In this document: positions 1-8,848 of the stretch, one piece after another | Layout of the letters: each line of letters begins with the position of its first letter | Position numbering within the stretch: the first letter of the stretch is position 1 | Assembly (NCBI GenBank): GCA_000827205.1 | Contig: KN832568.1 | Span: 346,404 to 410,403 of the forward strand | Origin: Plicaturopsis crispa FD-325 SS-3 | Taxonomy: Eukaryota > Basidiomycota > Agaricomycetes > Amylocorticiales > Amylocorticiaceae | Direction: 5' to 3' | DNA: 64,000 nucleotides | Made by a program: the position numbers and the translations under genes | Notes under the pieces: model-generated | Databases searched by the model: none | Told to the model about the DNA's origin: nothing | The model's input: the letters and a program-made list of their open reading frames with translations, nothing else

Positions 1-734
1 CTCAAAGAAGGCGGAGAGGATAGCATGCCTTTGACCGACTGGGTCATCGACCCTTCCGCAGTCAGGGATCATGATGCGCAGGGCATATGGGATGTGCGTG
101 GCGCTGCTTTGTTGCCCCGAAGTGCTTCTCAATCGCATGTCTGTACAGCTTCACGAAAAGAGAGACAAATTCCGGCAGAGGTATTGGCACCAGTGGAAAG
201 CCCAAGGTTGCGATGTCGTTCTGTTGCCTCCATTTCCTGGGAGCGCAAATTTACACGACAGGGCTCGTCACTGGTCGTAAGTGACATATATCTGTGTTCT
301 GGCATGGAAACCCTGATTTATTATATGAGGTAGATATACCGCAATATGGAACGCCGTAGATTACCCCGGCGTAGTTTTCCCGTCGGGTCTCACCGTCGAC
401 CCGGCTTTGGACGCCTCGCTAGCATCGGACTACGTCCCAACGACAGACGCCGACAAAGCGAATTATGCTGATTGTACGCTCTCGTCCCTCACTGGTACTG
501 ATAGAAGTCCGACTGACAAGCATTCTTGAAGACGATGTAGAGAAGATGGTAGGCTCTCCGCTGTCGCTGCAGCTTGTAGCGCGGCGCTTCGAGGTCTGGA
601 TCACTGTCGCAGAGTTCACCGTTCATCGCTGTCTGACTTGTCCTTTTTTTCAGGATGGTATGCTCCTCGCAGCGCAGCATGTCGTAGAGGAAGCACTCAA
701 GCGCGAGACAAAACGTCTCGGTCTGTTCCAATGA
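1..734 (+). CDS. amidase (amidase-signature family), C-terminal part, 5' truncated by window edge
   Basis: This is the 3' end of an amidase gene. The reading frame is open from base 1 (LKEGGEDSMPLTDWV). It matches the C-terminal third of the complete amidase at 37747-39967 almost residue for residue, and its introns sit at the same places: after GIWD, inside HWS/Y, after NYAD and after ARRFE. Every splice pair seen is GT...AG and no internal stop appears, so this part looks functional. The catalytic Lys-Ser-Ser triad would lie upstream of the window and cannot be checked. The two copies differ at the end. The full paralogue stops right after ALKRE. This copy lacks two bases there, reads through, and adds TKRLGLFQ before its own TGA. 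By family it would hydrolyse small amides to a carboxylate and ammonia in the cytosol. Confidence 0.85.
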
Positions 735-1070
735 GTCCAAAATGCTCTCGCGGCGCAGCGAGTAAGGCTGTTGGCATTCCTCGATCTGACTCGACCTCTG
801 CTGCGCTAAGCGGTACATCCGGTGTACATTAGTGACGTGTACAGAAATGAAGGATAGCATGGTGGAAAATGCGAGCTTACAAGTAACTAGTAACGCCTGA
901 GTGAAGTAAGGTGAAGGGGGAACAAAGTAAATAGCCCCTGAGTCGAAATACCAGGAACGCGAAATCTTCGTTGAGTCAGATTGGACTTGTACTGCGACGA
1001 CGCGATACCTCTCCGCTGGTAAACGCGAAAACTCCCAGAGGACGAACGTCCCGGTCCTAGAATACCCAGC
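735..1070. other. intergenic: amidase 3' flank and MYND gene promoter
   Basis: Nothing coding is supported here. It must hold the amidase terminator and the promoter of the MYND gene starting at 1071. No clear TATA box is visible. Confidence 0.5.
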
Positions 1071-2048
1071 ATGGCCACCGAGGCTCTCGGTCTCCATGAG
1101 ATCTCCACTTTGCTGAACTACGAACGCGCCTCCACGGAACCACGCTTTCGCCATGCGAAATTGCGTGAAGTGGCCTCCGTTAATGGTGCCTTCGAGACGA
1201 TTCGTTTCCCGCCCGATCTATGGGGCTCTCCACAAACTGATACCCACAAGCGCGGCTTCGTTTTCGACACCGTTAGACCTACGGTATTTGACAAAGACAA
1301 GCCCGACTTGCCATCTAACATGGTCGCGGAGACGTCCACGGTGACCGCGTCGGCGAAAGGCCTCACCGAAGGAGAGCTAGAGCTCATTTACAGAGAGGCG
1401 CGAGATCACGATGGGTGCTATACTGCTATCACTCTCTTCCAGCATTTCTTCGACCTCTTTCCCGCTAGTACACCTTTGCGTGTTCGCACCGCGAGTGGTG
1501 CTGATTTCGAAACCACTATTTCCATCCGAACGATCCTAGAATTCGACATGCAGGGCCCACGCCAAGTAACACTCTCCACCGTCTTCCCGCAGAACCAGAC
1601 GTATATCACTGGCTCGGATTATTCGAGCCCTCACGCCGTCTTGGGATTTGCCTGTCCGGGCGCGGAAAACATCTGGGTGGTGGCGGACCTTGCGTCTATG
1701 CAGTTTGGAAGCAAAGGCCGGGGCAGCGGCGGCGAGCTGTTCCAGCTAGAGACTATGGACAAGTGGCATGAGTTTACTGAACGAGTAGCACACATTCTCG
1801 TGCCGACGAAGCGCGACGCCACGCGCATTGGGCCACATGCCTGGGGCGACCCTTGGCTCAAAAAATGCGCTAAGCGCGTCAAAGCGCGTTGGGAGAACCG
1901 GGAAGCGGAACCCTGGTGCGGATATTGTGGCGCCCCGGCACCGACCAAGCGCTGCCCGTGCAAGGGGCCGTGGTATTGCTCACCAGCTCATCAGAAGCTG
2001 GTGTGGAAATACCACAAACGTTTCTGCACTGCGACGGCGAAGAAGTAA
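1071..2048 (+). CDS. MYND-type zinc-finger protein, copy 1
   Basis: Intronless gene for a 325-residue protein. The last ~40 residues form a MYND finger: a CGYC pair, then CPCKGPWYC, HQ, H and a final C (rough pattern CxxC...CxC...YC...H...C), ending KRFCTATAKK. MYND fingers bind zinc and usually mediate protein-protein contacts. The ~280 residues before it match no enzyme domain I recognise; they begin LHEISTLLNYERASTEPRF and contain EREARDHDGCYTA-like and FQHFFDLFP blocks. The start is the first ATG that aligns with the paralogue at 7358. The paralogue has exactly the same length and is similar end to end. The role is unknown. The protein has no signal peptide or membrane segment, so it is probably cytosolic or nuclear. 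Similar MYND proteins are numerous in Agaricomycetes. Confidence 0.88.
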   Translation: MATEALGLHEISTLLNYERASTEPRFRHAKLREVASVNGAFETIRFPPDLWGSPQTDTHKRGFVFDTVRPTVFDKDKPDLPSNMVAETSTVTASAKGLTEGELELIYREARDHDGCYTAITLFQHFFDLFPASTPLRVRTASGADFETTISIRTILEFDMQGPRQVTLSTVFPQNQTYITGSDYSSPHAVLGFACPGAENIWVVADLASMQFGSKGRGSGGELFQLETMDKWHEFTERVAHILVPTKRDATRIGPHAWGDPWLKKCAKRVKARWENREAEPWCGYCGAPAPTKRCPCKGPWYCSPAHQKLVWKYHKRFCTATAKK

Positions 2049-2388
2049 ATGGAAACAATGTATTCCTTGGTGTGTCATCTGACCCTGCTGCGCCCCATAT
2101 GTGCTTGCTGATGTGTTCGAAGTTGTAGTATATAACTATCAAGCACTAACGATCGGCACAGACGTTGGTTCTGCCATCGTGATATGCAGTGAGTATCTTG
2201 AATATGATTTTATGTCTTTGCCGCACCCCTTCGATAGCTAAGCAATGTATTTGAAGTGAGTCGCTCAACATCATCCATTGAAAATTGAGCACACGATGTA
2301 CAGCTAGTAGTGGCGAAGGAGCCTGTGTACATACACGATGGCGATCTCGTTGCAAACGGAATGCGTCTTAAATTCGTACATCTTAGCA
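2049..2388. other. intergenic between convergent genes
   Basis: 3' flanks of the MYND gene and of the NYN gene. Nothing else is recognised. Confidence 0.5.
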
Positions 2389-4895
2389 CTACGGTGGTTT
2401 ACTCCGTGTTGCATCTTGAACCCAGTCTTCATGCAAAGCCACCCACGCTTGCGCGTGGACGCCACCTAATTTGATTATACCTGCTTTTTCAGCCTGCGCT
2501 GCGTACTCCTTCCAAGTCATGGATCGCAACAAATTCCTGTTCTCTTTGCGAATATGAACCCCTGCCATAGAGCGGGTGGGCTTCATAAAACCCGCCCGAC
2601 GCAGGCCCATCAAGCATCTCACCATCGGCTGGTACTTGGCTGGCACCACCTTAGATACAGATGTCGATGGGGAATTCGCAGAGTTTCCTGCGTTGGATTG
2701 GGGAACGTCCAGCACCAATTCCATGACGAGTCCGGGGGAGGAGGAGGGTGTTGAGGGCTCGCTCTCATCCATAAGGTTCGAGCCCGGTGCCTCCAATGCT
2801 AGTAGTAGATCCCGTGTATTCTCTAGACCAAGCGGCGGGACGGACTTCTCATCCTGAGACGTGCCTTTCGAGCCGTCGCGGGTCTCAGCCGTAGGCGAAA
2901 TAGCGGTGCTATTTACGGGACTCAGTCTGCCATCCACATTCGATGGCAGCGAGGAATCCCGATCAAGACTCAAACCAGAGGCGATGCCGTTACGATGAAT
3001 GGGAGGACTTCTGGAATGTGTCGGGAAACGATTGTCTGCGATGCGGTCAACGGTAGCGGTAGGAGCGCTAGTAGCAGTACTAGACTGGGGATCTTGCGTG
3101 ACCTGCGTGATGACTCTAGACACTTCGTCCATCGTCTGCACGCTCGTCGCAGTATCGGAGGCTCGCGCCAGCCTGTCCAGCGCAAGCTGCCAGTCCGGAC
3201 GCAGCGACATTCGATTGCACCCCTCAGCCAGATACACGATTTCAGCCTTCTCGGCTGCTGCTGCTAGCCGCTCCCACGAGGGGATCCCCGCGGCACGAAG
3301 CACGACATTATTTGGCCGCATTATCTTGTCCTCTAGCTGCGAACGCACCACCCACTGTATGCCTTTCACTTTGAAGGCAGCCAGTGAGCTCGCGAGGGTG
3401 ACAAGTATACTGTGCAGATGAGGGGGCTGTGGGTATATCGGAACGGATGGGGTGGCGGTCGACGGCCTGAGATAGACTCGATTTGGTTTGGGATTGAATT
3501 CAGCAGATGATGGGCTGGACGTGGAAGGAGATGGGGACGACGCCGCATTTGCAGGTCCCAGACCAGGTAGGTTCATCCCGCTTGTGGCGACTGCTGCGAA
3601 TGAAGTAAGTGGGGATCTTGTTGGGGGCTGCCAGGTGTGCTCGGGCCTTAGAGTGGCGGTCGCATTCGAATCGGGGGTATAGGCACTTGGGTCTTTACCC
3701 CCTGGTTGCGGTATATTGAGGACCGGTGGCGCAGACGATGGAACACGTATAATCCCCTGACTTGTAGGTGCACGCGTATGAGGGATGCCATGCGTGGCGG
3801 GTGAGGGCATGGTTGGTGTATGGACCCTGTGTTCACTGGCAGGCCTCAACGTGGGGAAGAGAGGCAGACTCGGCAATGAATCACGGGGGGTAATCGCGTC
3901 AGACTCCCGCGCCGGCAGAGCCTCGCCCAACTTTGGATCGGCCCCGCCCGGGGAACTGGCAACTCTGCGTTCAAGAAGCGAAAATACGTGTGCTGGGACG
4001 CCAGACGGGTCATCGCCTGTTTCCTTGAGCGGCCCTACGCTCGCGGGAGAGTCTTTATGCGTGTTAGGGTCGCCGGATGCTGTCGCGGGAAATTCAGACT
4101 TCGGTTTCAAGGCTGGGGATGGTGTCGACGGAGAGTCGTCGTATAGATTTCCTTCCATAGTTCCGCCCCACGACACGGATTTACGATGGAGGGCGTTTAC
4201 GCCAGCGGATTCGACAGCCGACAATGACGTCGATGTGTCGACCTCGCTGCCTCCCAATATATGGGCTTTCCATTCGAAGATGGAGGACGCTTGGCATTTG
4301 AGGCTAATGTGAACTTCGTCGTTGGGGATGATGAGGATGACCTTGTAGAGCCTCATCCGCAATATGGATGCAGCGTAAGCAAAGTCGCGATCGCCTGAGA
4401 TGAGAATTATCGTAGCCGGTGGAGGATTGTCGATAGCAAATGCAAGCATATCGACTAGGGGGGACGCACTGCGTATATCAGCGGTATTTTCCGTAGATAG
4501 TTCTATGGAATTCACCGACCGAGCATCATCTTGTCCGCGACATCTTTGCTGCCATTGTGGGGAGTGTCCGTCAGAGAGACTCCAGAGCACTGGAGTTCGG
4601 AACGCAATATTGCGCCTCTGCCCGAAGACTGCTGGGGTATTTCTAAGTAGGCCTTGAGAAGAAAATTAAGTGACGGCTAGATTTGCAAGTAAATTTCGGC
4701 ATGCACCTTGAACGTAGTTACGATACCCTCCGTGCGGGCAATCTTGAGAATATTCGCTGCAACGAGATGTCCGGAGACGTTGGATGCTGGGTGACAGTTC
4801 TCTGCCTCCGCCCGTTAAAACATGACAGCCCAGGGACATTGATGCTGGCACAAACCAAAATCCCAGAAGATTGCAACGTGCTCCGCAGATCCCAT
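2389..4895 (-). CDS. NYN-domain protein with two OST-HTH/LOTUS-like domains
   Basis: Reconstructed model of four exons on the minus strand: 4895-4856, 4801-4707, 4652-4516 and 4468-2389. They sum to 2352 nt, which is 783 residues plus stop. The start ATG opens MGSAEHVAIFWDFENC. The NYN (PIN-like) fold fills about the first 130 residues: FWDFENC, FKAYLEI, LRSELQCSGVSL, KDVADKM, LVDMLAFAIDN and ISGDRDFAYA. The conserved acidic residues (D of FWDFEN, D of KDVADK, D of SGDRDF) are present, so a metal-dependent ribonuclease is plausible. A long Ser/Pro/Thr-rich linker follows. There are two OST-HTH/LOTUS-like segments, one around LASSLAAFKVKGIQW...GIPSWERLAAAAEKAEIVYL and one near the C-terminus (FMKPTRSM...TWKEYAAQAEKAGIIKL). 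By family (limkain-b1/MARF1 type) it binds RNA and may degrade it. A single open frame from 4590 would lose the first half of the NYN domain. Confidence 0.87.
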
Positions 4896-5315
4896 ACTTT
4901 CAGCTACGATTCCGCAAGGCGTAACTGAAAGTTATCGGTGCTATGATCCCACACTGTCACAGCTGGATTTGCCAATACCTATGGTTTTCGGACAGTCATA
5001 AGGTGAAGTTAAGCAGATTTCCAGCTCCTAAAACGAAGTTCTACTTGCCAGCACGCGGTTCAGGAAGGGCCCTGCAAGATATGATGCAAAGCAACGCCTG
5101 CCATCAGACTCGAGGCGCTAGGCGTTTGTTTGCCATGAAGGGACTTATGCGGCGTTTGCATAGTAGTAGAATTGTGGTGGCGTGAGTTCAGCCAAGTGGG
5201 CGCTGCGGCTTATGGCGGCAGCCTCGTTACCTGACCTTTGACCTGACCTTTGACTCTTGTCTTTCTACTCTCATCGATCGCAATCGATTCCTCCACGCAC
5301 TGCTTGTTGAGCAGC
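4896..5315. other. divergent promoter region (NYN gene / zinc-finger gene)
   Basis: 420 bp between two divergent start codons. It contains the perfect 12-bp tandem repeat listed separately at 5231-5254. No convincing ORF was found. Confidence 0.55.
5231..5254 (+). repeat. perfect 12-bp tandem repeat in promoter
   Basis: CTGACCTTTGAC occurs twice in immediate tandem, ending about 60 bp before the zinc-finger gene start. It may be a paired factor-binding site; that is inference. Confidence 0.75.
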
Positions 5316-6596
5316 ATGAACAGTTTCTATACCATGGCTCTTTATCCTCACCCAGAATTTACAGGCTATTCGGACTTTCAGGACTACGAGCAGCAGCCGG
5401 AAAACCTAGTCGATCCGTTCTCGTCTAACCTCGCAGAGCTAGCCCCAGAATCGTTCGAATCATTCCTCGACAATGTCACAGATCTCAACGACACCGAGCT
5501 CCCGAAAGGTTTTGGATCAAACACTTTTGGCTGGATAGAGACGCCTGCTCCTGGCCCACCTTCGGGCATAACTGCGTCGTCCGAGTCAGCGTCAGACTCT
5601 TTCTCGAACTTGGAATCGGAATCGCTTTATAGCCTCCCCCAGGAGTCTTATAGTGACATTTATGCCGATTATAGTTCGCCTGCAGAACTTGAAATTTTCC
5701 AGAACCTTGACGTCGACCCTTTTAGCAGGGACTATTCCGCCCAGGCAGCTTGGGCGGCGCAGTTCCAGCACCTCCAACTTTCCGGGACTGTTAACCCTAC
5801 ACAGATCCTACAAGTCCCTCGTCCTGACGGGCCTGAGGCCTCATACGAGCCCCGCCGTACGCATTCTGACTACGATCCAGCGCAATTTAATCATGCCGGA
5901 TTTCTCGAGTCGATCGACCTCGCATCGTCCACGCCTCTACGAAGCTCGCCTCGCACCCGTCCTGCGGTCTCATACGACCGCCGCGGTACGCGCTCTGAAT
6001 ATGATCCAGTGCAGCCCAACAACGCGAGCGATTTTGACCTCGCGTCATTCACGTTGGCACGGAGCCTACTACCAGTCTCCCGTACTGCGGCCTCACGCAA
6101 GCGCCGCGGGCCGTATTCAGACTACGTTCCAGCCACCCGAGCGAGTGGAAACACGACGAGCACAGACTACTGTCCGCTTTTCGGTGAAGCTTTGGTGCAG
6201 CTGTTGGATTTACCCCTGCAGCTACTGCCTGCACCGATTGTCCCCTCTGCTCATGACATGCGCGAGGCGGACGAGTCGCTTGCGGGGGACTCGAAAAAGA
6301 CGCACAGATGCCCCGTCTGTTCGCGAGTCTTTGACCGCTCGTGGAACCTCAAATCGCATGTGGCTACGCACGACCGTCACCACCCGAAACCACACGTCTG
6401 CCCTCACCGCTCGTGCGGTCGCGCTTTCCGGAGGAAGCATGACCTCAAGCGGCACCGGGACAGCATCCACCAGGATGGCTCCGTCTCCTCTTCGCACCGC
6501 TCGAAGCTGTCGTCGCGCTCGATCGGTGGGTGCTGCGACGCCTGCGGGAAAAGCTTGTCCGGTTCGATCCGTGACTGCACCTGCGTCGTCAAGTAA
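5316..6596 (+). CDS. C2H2 zinc-finger transcription factor with internal repeats
   Basis: Intronless, about 426 residues. Two C2H2 fingers lie near the C-terminus: CPVCSRVFDRSWNLKSHVATH and the wider CPHRSCGRAFRRKHDLKRHRDSIH. A further Cys-rich tail (CCDACGKSL...CTC) follows. The N-terminal ~300 residues are acidic and rich in Ser, Pro, Phe and Tyr, as expected of an activation region. Between 5840 and 6140 the protein carries three degenerate copies of a ~40-residue unit built on SYxxRRxxSDYDP. The start at 5316 (MNSFYTMALYP) is preferred; the in-frame ATG at 5334 has a better context (ACCATGG) and could be the real one. By family it is a sequence-specific nuclear DNA-binding regulator. Its targets are unknown. 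Confidence 0.85.
   Translation: MNSFYTMALYPHPEFTGYSDFQDYEQQPENLVDPFSSNLAELAPESFESFLDNVTDLNDTELPKGFGSNTFGWIETPAPGPPSGITASSESASDSFSNLESESLYSLPQESYSDIYADYSSPAELEIFQNLDVDPFSRDYSAQAAWAAQFQHLQLSGTVNPTQILQVPRPDGPEASYEPRRTHSDYDPAQFNHAGFLESIDLASSTPLRSSPRTRPAVSYDRRGTRSEYDPVQPNNASDFDLASFTLARSLLPVSRTAASRKRRGPYSDYVPATRASGNTTSTDYCPLFGEALVQLLDLPLQLLPAPIVPSAHDMREADESLAGDSKKTHRCPVCSRVFDRSWNLKSHVATHDRHHPKPHVCPHRSCGRAFRRKHDLKRHRDSIHQDGSVSSSHRSKLSSRSIGGCCDACGKSLSGSIRDCTCVVK
5838..6140 (+). repeat. three degenerate intragenic repeats in the zinc-finger protein
   Basis: Units begin at about 5838, 5968 and 6090 with SYEPRRTHSDYDP, SYDRRGTRSEYDP and SRKRRGPYSDYVP. The first two are followed by FDLAS/IDLAS-like blocks and R-P/R-T junctions. 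The DNA is also visibly similar between copies, so this is an old tandem duplication inside the coding region. Confidence 0.7.
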
Positions 6597-7357
6597 AGCG
6601 CCCCACACATGCGTCGTTTTCTTGAATACTCCATTTCCAACGCTGGGTTTGCCAGCGTTTGCGGCGTGTCCGCGCAGTGACAGACGGTGGAACGATCTAC
6701 GTCCACCATCGTATCGAGCTCATCCCCTAGTTTCCGACCGCTCATCCGTCTGTCACTGCGCGCCCGCCGCCGCCGCCACCACCTATTGTGTTCCATGTCG
6801 TACCGTCTAGTTGTTTTCAGCTAGACCCAGAGACGAATGGGACCTCGTGGTGCGCCCCCTTCTCTTTCGACTGATTTGCTTCTTGTGTGTTCCTTCCACG
6901 GTCTTTCGTTGAATTTTTTGTATTTATCGCGTTACCATCGACGCAGTGACGGTCTTTTTGTTCTTTCTCTCGGTGTCTTTCTCCTCATGCTTTCTTGTCT
7001 TTCTCCGTTCGTTTTTGCTACATGAATTGCTTTCTTGTTGTGTTGTATTCGTCATACGTATTTATCTGTTTACCCTTGGGCTTAAACTGCTGTACTTGTG
7101 CGCCATCCTACTCTCTTCCATACGCTCATTGCACTATATTGACCCCCGTTTCAATCCAAATATCATTCGGGCGAGCAATGCCTCTCCCGAGTCCCTGCCT
7201 CTGGCAGTGGCACCGCCACCTGAGTTAGCCCCTGACTTTGCTAGCACATGCGCGCACGGCACTTTGCAATTTGAATACATCTTCCGTCAGTCTGCTTCAG
7301 TTTCACCGTCAACGTCTCGTTTTCCACATAAAACCACTTTCAAGACATTGGAGAGCT
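6597..7357. other. intergenic, pyrimidine-rich upstream of second MYND gene
   Basis: 3' flank of the zinc-finger gene, then a stretch at about 6855-7110 in which the plus strand is dominated by C and T (many TTCTT/CTTT runs). CT-rich tracts before the start site are common in fungal promoters. The small open frames here look like by-products of that composition. Confidence 0.5.
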
Positions 7358-8335
7358 ATGGCCGGCGAGCCCCTTGACCTCCATGAAGTCTCTACGCTGA
7401 TGAATTACGAACGTGCATCGACAGAGCCCCGTTTTCGCCACGCCAAACTGCGCGAGCTAGCCCTCGACGGGGCTTTCGACACACGAGTCAGTCTCCCATC
7501 TGGCGTATGGGGCTCCCAAGAAAACCATCCTGTCAAGCGTGGTTTTATTTTTGACGCCGAAAAACCGTCAGGACTCGTTCCAGAGAAGGACTTACCTGAC
7601 TTGCCATCCAATATGCTGGGCGGTAAATCCCTCGCTTCGACCAAGGACCTCACCGAAGCGGACCTCGAGCTCATATACAGAGAGGCCAGGGATCACGATG
7701 GATGTTACACCGCTGTCTCTCTGTTCCAGCACTTCTTCGATCTTTTTCCCCCTGCGACCCCTTTGCGTGTTCGCACAGCCAGTGGCACCGACTTTGAGAC
7801 CAAGATTTCCGCCCGTGTAATCCTCGAATTCTACGTCTTCGCACCGCGGCAGGTCTCGGTATCGAAGATGCTTCCGCTAGGCCAGACATATATCACTGGA
7901 TCCGATAATAAGAGCCTCCATGCCGTGGTTGGATTTGGCCGGCCAGGAGCTCAAAACGTCGAAGTGGTGGCGGACCTGGCGTCTATGCAGTTCGGAATCC
8001 ACGGCAGGGGCAGCGGGGGCGAGATGTTTCAGCTCGAGCCCATGGACCGGTGGTACGACTTCATCGAGAGAGTGGCGCAAGGCCTCGAGCCGGCCAAGGC
8101 TGGTGCTGCAAGAATTACAAGGCATCCTTGGGGCGACGACTGGCTGAAAGGATGCGCTGAACGGGTCAAAGATCGCTGGGATAATAGGTCGACGAAACCT
8201 TGGTGCGCATTTTGTGGCGCGCCGTCGCCGACGAAACGCTGTCCGTGCAAGGGACCGTGGTACTGCTCTCCGGCACACCAAAGGTCGGCGTGGAAATTTC
8301 ACAAACGTTATTGCACGGTGCAGTCCAAGAAGTAG
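7358..8335 (+). CDS. MYND-type zinc-finger protein, copy 2
   Basis: Intronless, 325 residues, similar along its whole length to the MYND protein at 1071-2048. It begins MAGEPLDLHEVSTLMNYERA. The C-terminal finger has the same ligands: CAFC, CPCKGPWYC, HQ, H and final C of HKRYC. The start at 7358 aligns with the start of copy 1; the frame is open 120 nt further upstream but that extension has no counterpart there. Strongly shared blocks include NYERASTEPRFRHAKLRE, REARDHDGCYTA and GSGGE(L/M)FQLE. The function is unknown. The shared length and absence of introns point to a gene duplication, with the NYN and C2H2 genes now between the copies. Confidence 0.88.
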   Translation: MAGEPLDLHEVSTLMNYERASTEPRFRHAKLRELALDGAFDTRVSLPSGVWGSQENHPVKRGFIFDAEKPSGLVPEKDLPDLPSNMLGGKSLASTKDLTEADLELIYREARDHDGCYTAVSLFQHFFDLFPPATPLRVRTASGTDFETKISARVILEFYVFAPRQVSVSKMLPLGQTYITGSDNKSLHAVVGFGRPGAQNVEVVADLASMQFGIHGRGSGGEMFQLEPMDRWYDFIERVAQGLEPAKAGAARITRHPWGDDWLKGCAERVKDRWDNRSTKPWCAFCGAPSPTKRCPCKGPWYCSPAHQRSAWKFHKRYCTVQSKK

Positions 8336-8848
8336 TGTAAGTGCATATCTTGATGAGACGTCCGCTTTGTCTGAAAACTCTGGTCCGCTTTAGCTTTAGT
8401 GTTCTGTGATTCGGATCTGACCCTTACATTATTGGTACGTTGTGCTAGCCGTTGTTTTTTTGCGAGAAACGTTATTGACTTGCTGTTGTTGTTGTAGTGT
8501 TGTATAAATATATGGCTAAAGAATAACAATGGTGTTCGCCGCTTACCCTGGCTTTCTTGCGGTGCGACCTTGGAGGTGACATATGTACGGTAATGTCACG
8601 ATATAACGGAGCGTCTAACGCTTGTGTGGTTCAGTTGCAGAATATTCCGGAATTCGCTTAGATCGAGCGCACGCGTCTGTGGACAATGACATGTTGGGCG
8701 AACAATGACCTTTCCAAATCTACGCGCATCCAAACTCCGTCAACGCGTCTCTCTTGTTCCGTTAATCCATCTCTCAACACTATTCTTTCGACCGCCACAG
8801 CCAACGCCACGACCGATTCAACTCTCTGATCTCGAGAATTCCTTAGGT
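8336..8848. other. intergenic
   Basis: MYND copy 2 3' flank and promoter of the next gene. Nothing specific is seen. Confidence 0.45.

Noticed and set aside
489-1154. 221-codon minus-strand frame across the amidase tail and MYND start
   Set aside because: It is antisense to two supported genes and has no family features.
4469-4590. Upstream part of the single open frame as the start of the NYN protein (MLWSLSDGHSPQ...)
   Set aside because: The same DNA in the frame given by splicing encodes conserved NYN residues (TPHNGSKDVADK). The open-frame start reads through an intron.
5653-6810. Long open frame (385 codons) overlapping the C2H2 zinc-finger gene in another frame
   Set aside because: It is Arg/Ser/Thr-rich with no domain, and the other frame has clear zinc fingers. 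Open by composition.
6946-7377. Hydrophobic Phe/Leu/Ser-rich frame before the second MYND gene
   Set aside because: Explained by the pyrimidine-rich tract, which reads as Phe/Leu/Ser in any frame. No conserved pattern.
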